DNA of 64,000 bases, from NCBI GenBank assembly GCA_902605865.1, contig CACLEJ010000002.1, forward strand, positions 62,001 through 126,000, in the 5' to 3' direction. The position numbers and the translations under genes were made by a program. Each line of letters starts with the position of its first letter. Positions within the stretch are counted from its first letter, which is position 1. The notes under the pieces were generated by a model that saw only the letters and a list, made by a program, of their open reading frames with translations, was not told the DNA's origin and searched no databases. Shown piece after piece: positions 1-7,636 of this stretch. The DNA comes from an uncultured Pelagibacteraceae bacterium (lineage in GTDB: Bacteria > Pseudomonadota > Alphaproteobacteria > Pelagibacterales > Pelagibacteraceae).

Positions 1-392
1 TTAACTTTTTGAGATAGAAGGTTACAAGCTCCTGAATCTTGATGTCTTATTACAATAATGTCTGGATGCATTGCATTTAATGTCATAGCAGTGTCTATTA
101 ACGTTTCACCTTTTTTGATTGCAGAATTTGTAATATTCATTGACATTACATCCGCACCTAATCTTTTTCCTGCTAATTCGAACGAGCTCTGTGTTCTTGT
201 TGATGGTTCAAAAAATAAATTAATTTGAGTTTTCCCTTTTAAAATATCAATTTTTTTATTTCTGCTTTTATTTAATTCTATGAATTTAGAGGCTTCATTC
301 AGGATAGTGGTAACATCGCTAACGGATAAATCCTGAATACCTAATAAATGTTTTTGAGATATTTTAATAGCTTTTTTTGATTTAGTTGCCAT
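1..392 (-). CDS. pyrB: Aspartate carbamoyltransferase catalytic chain, N-terminal 130 residues (cut by window edge)
   Basis: This enzyme joins carbamoyl phosphate and aspartate to make N-carbamoylaspartate, the first committed step of pyrimidine synthesis, in the cytoplasm. I translated the minus strand by hand from an ATG at 392. The frame stays open to base 1, so the C-terminal part lies outside the window. About residue 55-60 it shows the family's carbamoyl-phosphate loop FFEPSTRT, followed by FELAGKRLG and, further on, a VIRH segment, all typical of the N-terminal domain. It follows ruvX on the same strand after a 42-base gap, so the two are probably co-transcribed. pyrE lies elsewhere in the window (18092). 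The identification is firm; nothing can be said about the aspartate-binding half. Confidence 0.93.
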   Translation of the reverse strand, partial: MATKSKKAIKISQKHLLGIQDLSVSDVTTILNEASKFIELNKSRNKKIDILKGKTQINLFFEPSTRTQSSFELAGKRLGADVMSMNITNSAIKKGETLIDTAMTLNAMHPDIIVIRHQDSGACNLLSQKV

Positions 393-434
393 TAAAATTA
401 ACTCTATAACTATATAGGATTAACTATGCAACCA

Positions 435-890
435 TTAATTTTGAATAAAATCTAAAGCACCTTGTAAAATAAAAGCTGCTGCAAACTTATCAATATCTTT
501 CTCTCTTTTACTGACATTTATATCTAATTCACTTGATAAATTGAAAGCACCAACAGTAGATAGCCTTTCATCCCACAAAGACACAGGAATATCAATTTTA
601 TTTGAAATATTGATTGCTATATCTTTTGCTGATTGTGAAGATTTTCCGTAGGTGCCATCCATATTTATTGGATTACCTATAATAATTCCTTTGATGTCAT
701 ATTCTGTAATAATACTTTCTAGTGCATCAATTAATTTACCTTGTTTAGATTTATCTATGGTTTGAAGGGGAGTGGCAATTTTTTGATTATAATCACTTAT
801 TGCAATTCCGATCCTTTTTGTGCCTAAATCTATACCCAATAATCTTGAACCAATTGATAATTTGTTTTTGAATTCATTAATTGTGATCAT
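435..890 (-). CDS. ruvX: RuvX/YqgF-type Holliday-junction resolvase-like RNase H-fold protein
   Basis: RuvX/YqgF is a small RNase H-fold nuclease implicated in pre-16S rRNA maturation and, in some species, Holliday-junction cleavage. The 151-residue length fits the family. The first acidic strand GIDLGTKRIGIAISD is at about residues 19-33, the IIGNPINMDG segment is in the middle, and the late acidic motif WDERLST is near residue 105. The ATG at 890 gives a normal short N-terminal extension before the core. It is transcribed away from gatC and runs into pyrB. The 50-base spacer to gatC must carry both promoters. Confidence 0.93.
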   Translation of the reverse strand: MITINEFKNKLSIGSRLLGIDLGTKRIGIAISDYNQKIATPLQTIDKSKQGKLIDALESIITEYDIKGIIIGNPINMDGTYGKSSQSAKDIAINISNKIDIPVSLWDERLSTVGAFNLSSELDINVSKREKDIDKFAAAFILQGALDFIQN

Positions 891-940
891 ATTGTATATT
901 TTTAACTTAAGTGGTACTTTGCGACATTATTTTTTACCAT

Positions 941-1228
941 ATGACGATAGATCTTAAAACTGTAAAACACATATCAAAATTAGCAAGGATCTCACTTGAA
1001 GAGAAAAAAGCTGAAAAATTGGCAGATGATATGAATTCTATATTTGAATTTATTGAAAAATTAAACGAACTAAAAACTGAGAATGTTGAACCATTAACCT
1101 CTATAGCTGAAACAACTTTGAGATTCAGAGAAGATAAAATAACTAGTGACAATATAAGGGAAAAAATTCTTAAAAATTCTCCTGAAAAAAATGATGATTT
1201 TTTTGTTGTGCCGAAAGTAGTTGAGTAA
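941..1228 (+). CDS. gatC: Asp-tRNA(Asn)/Glu-tRNA(Gln) amidotransferase subunit C
   Basis: GatC is the small belt-like subunit that holds GatA and GatB together in the transamidating complex making Gln-tRNA(Gln) and/or Asn-tRNA(Asn). I chose the ATG at 941 because the protein then begins [17 protein letters not shown], the usual GatC start, giving 95 residues. The frame is open to a GTG at 911, but those ten extra residues are unlike the family. The C-terminal LREDKITSD-like stretch (here FREDKITSD) is typical. Its stop overlaps the gatA start by one base (TAATG), which suggests translational coupling in a gatCAB operon. Confidence 0.94.
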   Translation: MTIDLKTVKHISKLARISLEEKKAEKLADDMNSIFEFIEKLNELKTENVEPLTSIAETTLRFREDKITSDNIREKILKNSPEKNDDFFVVPKVVE

Positions 1229-2685
1229 TGACAGAAATAACATCTTTAAGCCTTTTTGAATTAATTAAAAATATTAAAGAAAAGAAAATATCATCAAATG
1301 AAGCCGCAAAATCTTTTGTTGATAGATCTGAAAAGTCAAAAAAACTAAATACATATGTAACTGAAAATTTTGAAAATTGTCTTAAACTTTCAAAAGAGTT
1401 TGATAACAAACCAAATTTTGATTTAAAACTTCCAGGTATTCCAATTGCTGTAAAAGATCTATTTTGTACAAATGAAGTAAGAACAACAGCTGGAAGCAAT
1501 ATCTTAAATAATTTTGTTCCCAGCTATGAATCTACTGTAACACAAAATATATGGAATGAAGGTGGTATTTTGCTCGGCAAACTTAATTGTGATGAATTTG
1601 CAATGGGCTCATCTAATGAAACAAGTTTTTTTGGTAATGTTCAAAACCCAATTGCAAAAGATTTAGTTCCAGGTGGATCATCAGGTGGTTCCTCATCGGC
1701 TTTAGCAGCTAATTTAACACCTGTAACGATAGGAACTGACACTGGTGGATCTATTAGGCAGCCAGCTTCCTTTACTGGAACTGTTGGTCTAAAACCCACT
1801 TATGGAAGCTGTTCAAGATATGGAATTGTTGCCTTTGCATCATCTCTAGATCAAGCAGGACCGATGAGCAAAGACGTCAAAGATAGCTCTATTCTTTTAG
1901 AAGTAATCTCATCATTTGATAAAAAAGACTCAACTTCAATAGATTTTAAAAGAAATAATTATTCATCAGAACTAACTAGAAATATCAAAGGTATAAAGAT
2001 TGGAATCCCAAAAGAATACAGAGTTGATGGGATGCCAGACGAAATTGAGAATCTTTGGAAAAAGGGTATTGAATATGCAAAAGATTGTGGTGCTGAAATA
2101 ATTGATATTTCTTTACCTCACACAAGTTATGCTTTGCCTACTTATTATATTGTAGCACCAGCTGAAGCATCATCTAATTTAGCAAGATATGATGGTGTTA
2201 AATATGGTTTAAGATCTTCTGGGGAAAGTTTAATTGATATGTATGAAAAAACTAGATCAGAAGGTTTTGGAGAAGAAGTAAAGAGAAGGATAATGATAGG
2301 CACATATGTTTTGTCTTCTGGATATTATGATGCTTATTATCTCAAAGCCCAAAAAGTAAGGCAGTTAATTAAAAAAGATTTTGATGAAGCTTATAATAAA
2401 GTCGATGCTATTTTAACACCTTCAACGCCTAGTTCTGCATTTAAAATAGGAGAAAAATCTAATGATCCAGTTTCAATGTATTTAAATGATATATTTACTG
2501 TTCCAGTAAACCTTGCAGGTTTACCTGGGATTTCAATACCAGCAGGTAGGGATAAAAATAATTATCCATTAGGTTTACAAATAATAGGTAAACCGTTCGA
2601 TGAACAAACAGTTTTAAATATTGCTTATTCAATGGAGGAAAAAATCAATTATAAAAATAACATAACTGATTGGTGGATGGAATAA
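1228..2685 (+). CDS. gatA: Asp-tRNA(Asn)/Glu-tRNA(Gln) amidotransferase subunit A
   Basis: GatA is the amidase-family glutaminase that releases ammonia for transamidation of misacylated tRNA. At 485 residues it is full length. The amidase Ser-cisSer-Lys triad can be placed at Lys76 (in IAVKDLF), Ser151 (in the glycine/serine-rich [10 protein letters not shown] loop) and Ser175 (in [10 protein letters not shown]). It overlaps gatC by one base upstream and gatB by one base downstream, so the three subunits are made from one transcript. No GlnRS or AsnRS is in this window, so whether the complex makes Gln-tRNA, Asn-tRNA or both cannot be decided here. Confidence 0.97.
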   Translation: MTEITSLSLFELIKNIKEKKISSNEAAKSFVDRSEKSKKLNTYVTENFENCLKLSKEFDNKPNFDLKLPGIPIAVKDLFCTNEVRTTAGSNILNNFVPSYESTVTQNIWNEGGILLGKLNCDEFAMGSSNETSFFGNVQNPIAKDLVPGGSSGGSSSALAANLTPVTIGTDTGGSIRQPASFTGTVGLKPTYGSCSRYGIVAFASSLDQAGPMSKDVKDSSILLEVISSFDKKDSTSIDFKRNNYSSELTRNIKGIKIGIPKEYRVDGMPDEIENLWKKGIEYAKDCGAEIIDISLPHTSYALPTYYIVAPAEASSNLARYDGVKYGLRSSGESLIDMYEKTRSEGFGEEVKRRIMIGTYVLSSGYYDAYYLKAQKVRQLIKKDFDEAYNKVDAILTPSTPSSAFKIGEKSNDPVSMYLNDIFTVPVNLAGLPGISIPAGRDKNNYPLGLQIIGKPFDEQTVLNIAYSMEEKINYKNNITDWWME

Positions 2686-4160
2686 TGTCTAAAAATAATT
2701 CGGAATATTTAATAGAAAGAAATGATAATATTTATGAAGTTGTTATAGGACTTGAAGTTCATGCCCAAGTAACATCAAATTCAAAACTTTTTTCATCTTC
2801 TTCTACAAAATTTGGTGCTGAACCTAACACTCAAGTAAGTTTAGTTGATGCAGCATTTCCAGGTATGCTTCCAGTAATTAATGAATATTGTGTTAAACAA
2901 GCTATAAAAACTGGTATCGGTTTGAAAGCTAAGATCAATAATAAGTCTGTTTTCGATCGAAAGAATTATTTTTATGCTGATTTACCTCAGGGGTATCAAA
3001 TTTCACAATATAAATACCCAATTGTGGGTGAGGGCAATGTTATTTTGGATATGCCTGAAGGTCAAAAACAAGTTGGAATAGAAAGATTACATTTAGAGCA
3101 GGATGCAGGAAAAAGTATTCATGATATTGATCCGAGTAACACATTAGTTGATCTAAATAGATCGGGTGTAGCTTTAATGGAGATTGTTAGTAAGCCTGAT
3201 CTAAGATCACCAGATGAAGTAAATGCTTATATAAAAAAACTTAGATCTATTATGCGATATTTAGGAACTTGCGATGGTAACATGCAGGAGGGATCATTGA
3301 GAGCAGATGTTAATGTGTCTGTAAGAATAAAAGGCTCAACAAAATTAGGAACAAGATGTGAAATAAAAAATGTGAATTCTATAAAGTTCATGCAAATGGC
3401 AATTATTTATGAAGCAAATAGACAAGTTGATTTAATAGAAGAAGGTGAAGAAATAGATCAAGAAACAAGACTTTTTGATACAAAAAAAAATGAAACAAGG
3501 TCAATGAGGTCAAAAGAAGATGCTCATGATTATAGATACTTTCCAGATCCAGATTTACTTCCACTAAAAATTACGGATGAATTTATTGATCAATTAAAAT
3601 CTGAAATCCCTGAATTACCAGATGACAAAAAGAAAAGGTTTATTGATGAGTTTAAAATTTCTTCTTATGAAGCAACTATATTAGTCTCTGATATTGATAC
3701 AGCTAAATATTTTGAAGAAGTTGTTGCTAAAATGGGCAAAAACCGTGATATGAAATTAGCTGTAAATTGGATTACAGGAGAATTATTCGCTGTTTTAAAT
3801 AATAAAAATATTGAAATTGCTCATAGCCCAATAAGTGCAAAAAATTTAGCAAAATTGATTAATTTAATTAAAAACGGAACTATTTCAGGCAAAATTGCTA
3901 AGACAATATTTGAATTAATGATGGATGGCGACATAGACCCTCAAATAATTGTTGAGGAAAAAGGGTTAAAGCAACAAAGTGATCCAAAAGCACTAGAGGC
4001 ATTAATTGATAAAATAATCAACGATAACAGAGAAAAAGCCATTGAATATAAACAAGGAAAAGAAAAGCTATTTGGTTTTTTTGTGGGGCAAGCAATGAAG
4101 GCTTCCGGTGGAAAAGCTAACCCTCAATTAATTAATGAAATATTAAAGAAGAAACTTTAA
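2685..4160 (+). CDS. gatB: Asp-tRNA(Asn)/Glu-tRNA(Gln) amidotransferase subunit B
   Basis: GatB carries the kinase/transamidase active site that activates and amidates the misacylated Glu- or Asp-tRNA. I take the ATG at 2685, which shares a base with the gatA stop. An in-frame ATG at 2670 would lie inside gatA and add five residues. The 491-residue protein has the expected [10 protein letters not shown] start, the [19 protein letters not shown] segment near residue 85, [17 protein letters not shown] near 280, and the C-terminal YqeY-like tail domain ending [13 protein letters not shown]. It is the third gene of gatCAB; the next gene starts 38 bases later. Confidence 0.97.
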   Translation: MSKNNSEYLIERNDNIYEVVIGLEVHAQVTSNSKLFSSSSTKFGAEPNTQVSLVDAAFPGMLPVINEYCVKQAIKTGIGLKAKINNKSVFDRKNYFYADLPQGYQISQYKYPIVGEGNVILDMPEGQKQVGIERLHLEQDAGKSIHDIDPSNTLVDLNRSGVALMEIVSKPDLRSPDEVNAYIKKLRSIMRYLGTCDGNMQEGSLRADVNVSVRIKGSTKLGTRCEIKNVNSIKFMQMAIIYEANRQVDLIEEGEEIDQETRLFDTKKNETRSMRSKEDAHDYRYFPDPDLLPLKITDEFIDQLKSEIPELPDDKKKRFIDEFKISSYEATILVSDIDTAKYFEEVVAKMGKNRDMKLAVNWITGELFAVLNNKNIEIAHSPISAKNLAKLINLIKNGTISGKIAKTIFELMMDGDIDPQIIVEEKGLKQQSDPKALEALIDKIINDNREKAIEYKQGKEKLFGFFVGQAMKASGGKANPQLINEILKKKL

Positions 4161-4198
4161 TTTTAACGAAACCTATAGTCATTATATAGTTAAAATAG

Positions 4199-4849
4199 AT
4201 GGGTAAGAACATTGAAATTTCTGAAAAAATTGAAAAATATATTAATAATTTTAGTTTTAAACTAAGTCCAGTTCAAAAAGAAATCATAGATTATAATAAT
4301 ACACTTGGAAATGAAAAGAGAATGCAAGTAGCGATATCTCAATGTCATTTTCTCCATTTAATAATAAAAATATCTAATATAAAAAATGTGCTTGAGATTG
4401 GAACTTTTACTGGTTTAAGTGCACTTTCTATTGCTCTTGCACTTCCAGAAGATGGAAAACTTACTGCACTTGATAAAGACAAAGAGACAAGCAAGATTGC
4501 ATTAAGTTTTTTTAAGAAAGCTAAACAAGATAAAAAAATTCAAACGATTGTAAAACCTGCACTAGATAGTTTAGATGAATTAAAAAACCTAAAATATGAT
4601 ATGGTTTTTATTGATGCAGATAAGCTAAACTATAAAGAATATTATGAAAAATCAATTAAGATGATTAATAAAGGTGGTTTAATCATCATTGATAATGTTT
4701 TATGGCATGGTGAAGTCGTAGATGAAGATAAAATAGATAAATTTACATTAAATATAAGAGAATTAAATGAGTATGTTTCAAGTGATGAAAGGGTAGAACA
4801 AATAATTATCCCATTGGGAGATGGTATGACTGTTTGTAGAGTTTTATAA
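4199..4849 (+). CDS. SAM-dependent O-methyltransferase of the caffeoyl-CoA/catechol type
   Basis: This 216-residue protein belongs to methyltransferase family 3 (Rossmann fold, divalent-metal dependent). The SAM-binding motif VLEIGTFTGLSALSIA is at about residues 65-80. MVFIDADKLNYKEYY near 138 and IIIDNVLWHGEV near 160 supply the metal-binding acidic/Asn residues typical of the group. Bacterial relatives act on small catechols or, in the YrrM/TrmR branch, on a tRNA wobble uridine. The neighbour trhO is a wobble-uridine hydroxylase that overlaps this gene by one base. TrmR methylates the product of TrhO in Bacillus, so a TrmR role is an attractive inference, though the substrate cannot be read from the sequence. 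Confidence 0.85.
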   Translation: MGKNIEISEKIEKYINNFSFKLSPVQKEIIDYNNTLGNEKRMQVAISQCHFLHLIIKISNIKNVLEIGTFTGLSALSIALALPEDGKLTALDKDKETSKIALSFFKKAKQDKKIQTIVKPALDSLDELKNLKYDMVFIDADKLNYKEYYEKSIKMINKGGLIIIDNVLWHGEVVDEDKIDKFTLNIRELNEYVSSDERVEQIIIPLGDGMTVCRVL

Positions 4850-5751
4850 TGTTTAATATTTTTGGTTTTTATAAATTCAAAAAAATTAATAATTTAAAAA
4901 AATTAAAAAAAAAGTTAGAGAATAATCTAAAAGATTATGGAATTAGTGGAACAATAATTATTTCATCAGAGGGTGTAAATGGAACAATTTCAGCCAAAAA
5001 TAATAACCTTTTAAAATTTAATAAACTTTTAAAAAAAATATTATCTATTAAAAAATATAATTCAGAAAATAATTCTAATAGTAAATTTAATCCATTTCAT
5101 AAACCAAAAGTTAAAATTAAAAAGGAAGTTGTTCCAATGGGTTTTAAAGTTAGAAACTACAAATTTCCCAAGAACAACCTTAATCCAAGAGAATGGAATA
5201 AAATAATTAAAAAAAATGATACGGTTTTGATAGATGCAAGGAAATCTTTTGAGTATGAAGTGGGAACTTTTAAAAAATCTTTAAATCCAAATGTAGAAAA
5301 CTTTCGTCAATTTCCTAAATATTTAAATCAATTTAAAAAAAGTCAAAATATAGCAATGTTTTGCACTGGTGGTATCAGATGCGAAAAAGCAAATATTTAT
5401 TTGAAAAAAAAAGGTTTTAAAAATGTATATGTTTTAAAAGGTGGAATTATTAATTATCTGAATAATATTGATAAAAAAAATAGTCAATGGAGTGGTGAAT
5501 GTTTTGTTTTTGACAATAGAGTTTCAATTAAACATGGTTTAAAGCAGGGCAGTTATTCAGTTTGTAGTGGATGCAGAAAACCTCTTTCTGTTAAAGAAAA
5601 AAAATCTTCTAAATATTTGGAAGGTATTCATTGTCCAAAATGTCACGATCACTTAACTGATGATCAAAAATCTAGATTTGCAATGAGACAAAAACAAATA
5701 ATACTTGCAAAAAAAACTGGCAAGAGACATATCTTTAAAAAAGAATATTAA
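4849..5751 (+). CDS. trhO: tRNA uridine-34 5-hydroxylase (rhodanese-domain YceA/TrhO family)
   Basis: TrhO converts wobble uridine 34 of certain tRNAs to 5-hydroxyuridine. The 300-residue protein has the family layout: an N-terminal acylphosphatase-like domain with GISGTIIISSEGVNGTIS (about 31-48), a central rhodanese domain with active-site Cys172 in FCTGGIRCEKA, and a C-terminal zinc-type tail with CSGCRKPLS and CPKCHDH. It is very lysine-rich, as expected for this A+T-rich genome. Its start shares a base with the stop of the preceding methyltransferase, so the two are probably one operon (see that entry for a possible mo5U pathway). Confidence 0.93.
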   Translation: MFNIFGFYKFKKINNLKKLKKKLENNLKDYGISGTIIISSEGVNGTISAKNNNLLKFNKLLKKILSIKKYNSENNSNSKFNPFHKPKVKIKKEVVPMGFKVRNYKFPKNNLNPREWNKIIKKNDTVLIDARKSFEYEVGTFKKSLNPNVENFRQFPKYLNQFKKSQNIAMFCTGGIRCEKANIYLKKKGFKNVYVLKGGIINYLNNIDKKNSQWSGECFVFDNRVSIKHGLKQGSYSVCSGCRKPLSVKEKKSSKYLEGIHCPKCHDHLTDDQKSRFAMRQKQIILAKKTGKRHIFKKEY

Positions 5752-5767
5752 TTAAATTATAATCTTT

Positions 5768-7129
5768 ATGAATTTACTAAAAGAAAATATACCCTTACTT
5801 GTTAGAAAACTCGCAATACCAGCAAGTGTAGGCACACTTTTTCAAACCTTATACAATATTGTTGATACTTTTTATTCAGGATTAATTTCACCAGAAGCAC
5901 TTTCGGCTCTCAGTAAATCATTTCCAATATATTTTATTATTGTAGCAACATCTATTGGAGTAACAGTTGGGGGAACCTCATTAATAGGTAATAGTATTGG
6001 AGAAAAAAATGAAAAAAATGTCTCTTATTATTTTACCCACATTATTATCTATGGACTGATCATATCAGTTTTTATTACGGGCATAGGTTTATATTTTGCT
6101 GAAAGAGTTTTTAACATAATGGGCTCGACTAAAGAAATTACAAATTTAGGGCTACAATATACAAATATTATGTTTTATGGATCATTTCTTTTTTTCCTTG
6201 TTGTATCACTTAATTCTTTATTACATGCAGAAGGAGATACTAAAACATACAGAAATGTTTTGGTTTTAAGTTTTCTTCTAAATATAATTTTAAATCCAGT
6301 ACTAATATTTGGTTTTCTATTCATTCCTGCTTTCGGTATGATGGGGATAGGTCTATCAACAATTATAGCACAATTTATAGCATTCGCGATTATTTTATAC
6401 AAAGTCTTACAAAATCCTAGAGTAAAAAAGATTACCAAGGAATTTTTTATAATAAAATTAACATTCTTAAAAAATATATTTTTTCAATCAATGCCAATAT
6501 CAATTGCTATTTGTGGATATGCAGTTGCTGCTACTTTTATATTTACTTATGTTGGTCAAACTAGTGAACTAGCAGTAGCTGGTTATGGCGCAGCTACGAG
6601 AATAGAGCAAGTTGTTTTACTGCCTATATTAGGAATTAATACTGCAATTATCTCAATTATAGCTCAAAATTATGGTGCTAATCACTTCGAGAGAGTGAAA
6701 GAGACTTATTTTGTATCTGTTAAATATGGCCTTTTATTAATGATTTTTTCTGGAATATTAGTTTATTTCACAGCAGATATAATACCAAGGCTTTTCTCTA
6801 ATGATGAAACTGTTTTAGAATATGGACGTAGATACTTAAAAATTGCAGCATTTATTTTACCCGCATATCCAATTTTCTTTTTATCAAATGGTTTTTTTAT
6901 GGGATTAAAAAAATCTAATTATGCAATGATAAATAATATGTTACGAAATGTTCTTGTTCCAATATGTGTTTTTTATTTAGCCAAATATCTATCTGCAGAT
7001 TTTGATAGTTTCTTTTGGCTGTGGTTTATTTTTCAATGGACGCTTTCGATACTATTATTTAGTTATGTAAGTTATTATATAAAAAAAAAATTAGATAAAC
7101 CTAGCACTATCCTTAATCCACAACCATAA
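5768..7129 (+). CDS. MATE family efflux transporter
   Basis: A 453-residue polytopic inner-membrane protein with about twelve hydrophobic segments in two homologous halves, matching the MATE/NorM group that exports cationic compounds in exchange for Na+ or H+. Recognisable pieces are IPLLVRKLAIPASVGTLFQ at the N-terminus, LNSLLHAEGDTKTY near residue 148 and AGYGAATRIEQVVLLP near 275. The substrate is unknown. Its 3' end overlaps the convergent soxG by 39 bases (7091-7129), so there is no room for a conventional terminator between them. Confidence 0.9.
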   Translation: MNLLKENIPLLVRKLAIPASVGTLFQTLYNIVDTFYSGLISPEALSALSKSFPIYFIIVATSIGVTVGGTSLIGNSIGEKNEKNVSYYFTHIIIYGLIISVFITGIGLYFAERVFNIMGSTKEITNLGLQYTNIMFYGSFLFFLVVSLNSLLHAEGDTKTYRNVLVLSFLLNIILNPVLIFGFLFIPAFGMMGIGLSTIIAQFIAFAIILYKVLQNPRVKKITKEFFIIKLTFLKNIFFQSMPISIAICGYAVAATFIFTYVGQTSELAVAGYGAATRIEQVVLLPILGINTAIISIIAQNYGANHFERVKETYFVSVKYGLLLMIFSGILVYFTADIIPRLFSNDETVLEYGRRYLKIAAFILPAYPIFFLSNGFFMGLKKSNYAMINNMLRNVLVPICVFYLAKYLSADFDSFFWLWFIFQWTLSILLFSYVSYYIKKKLDKPSTILNPQP

Positions 7130-7636
7130 ATCTTCTGAGAATGATCTTCTCACAAAAAGATTTATTTCATTTATTTCAGTATGATGAATAATTACATCTG
7201 TATGATTTAGTAATGTTTGTGTTACAGAGTTTTTAGTATTTTTAAAATTATTGAAGTTAAAAGGAGACCCTGATGAAAGTAAATCAAAAGTCTTTTTGCC
7301 CTTTATATTAATACATATCCATTGATTAGTAACATCAACTACTGAGCCTAAATTTAATCTAGAAATTTCGTTAAACAGATTATTGTAAATATTGTTATTC
7401 TCTTCATTAAAATATACTAACCATTCATCTGGACTTAGCCAAAGAGCATTAAATTGCTGATTTGATGAACTAGTATTTGGTTCAATTGGCAAGATAATTG
7501 ATAAAATCTTTCCAACTTTCGTAAAAAATTCCTTTTTTTTTCCTCTAATATTTATTTTTTTAATTGGCTCAGATAATGCTAAATCAAGATCATCTAATGA
7601 TTTTTTTTCAAAGTTAGGATATTCTGGATTAAGCAT
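7091..7636 (-). CDS. soxG: Sarcosine oxidase gamma subunit
   Basis: Gamma is the smallest-conserved structural subunit of heterotetrameric sarcosine oxidase. The 181-residue sequence is divergent, but it has the family's middle motif ALWLSPDEWLVYF (near 66-78), followed by VVDVTNQWICINIKG and a late VFVRRSFSEDLWLWI-like segment (here LFVRRSFSEDLWLWI). It starts inside the last codons of soxA (8-base overlap), completing a soxB-soxD-soxA-soxG order. Its tail overlaps the convergent MATE gene. The assignment rests on both sequence and position. Confidence 0.92.
   Translation of the reverse strand: MLNPEYPNFEKKSLDDLDLALSEPIKKINIRGKKKEFFTKVGKILSIILPIEPNTSSSNQQFNALWLSPDEWLVYFNEENNNIYNNLFNEISRLNLGSVVDVTNQWICINIKGKKTFDLLSSGSPFNFNNFKNTKNSVTQTLLNHTDVIIHHTEINEINLFVRRSFSEDLWLWIKDSARFI

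Noticed and set aside
7091-7129. Overlapping 3' ends of the MATE and soxG genes as a possible frameshift or assembly error.
   Set aside because: Both proteins end at natural family positions; convergent overlaps are common in this compact genome (also 48543-48565 and 57663-57671).
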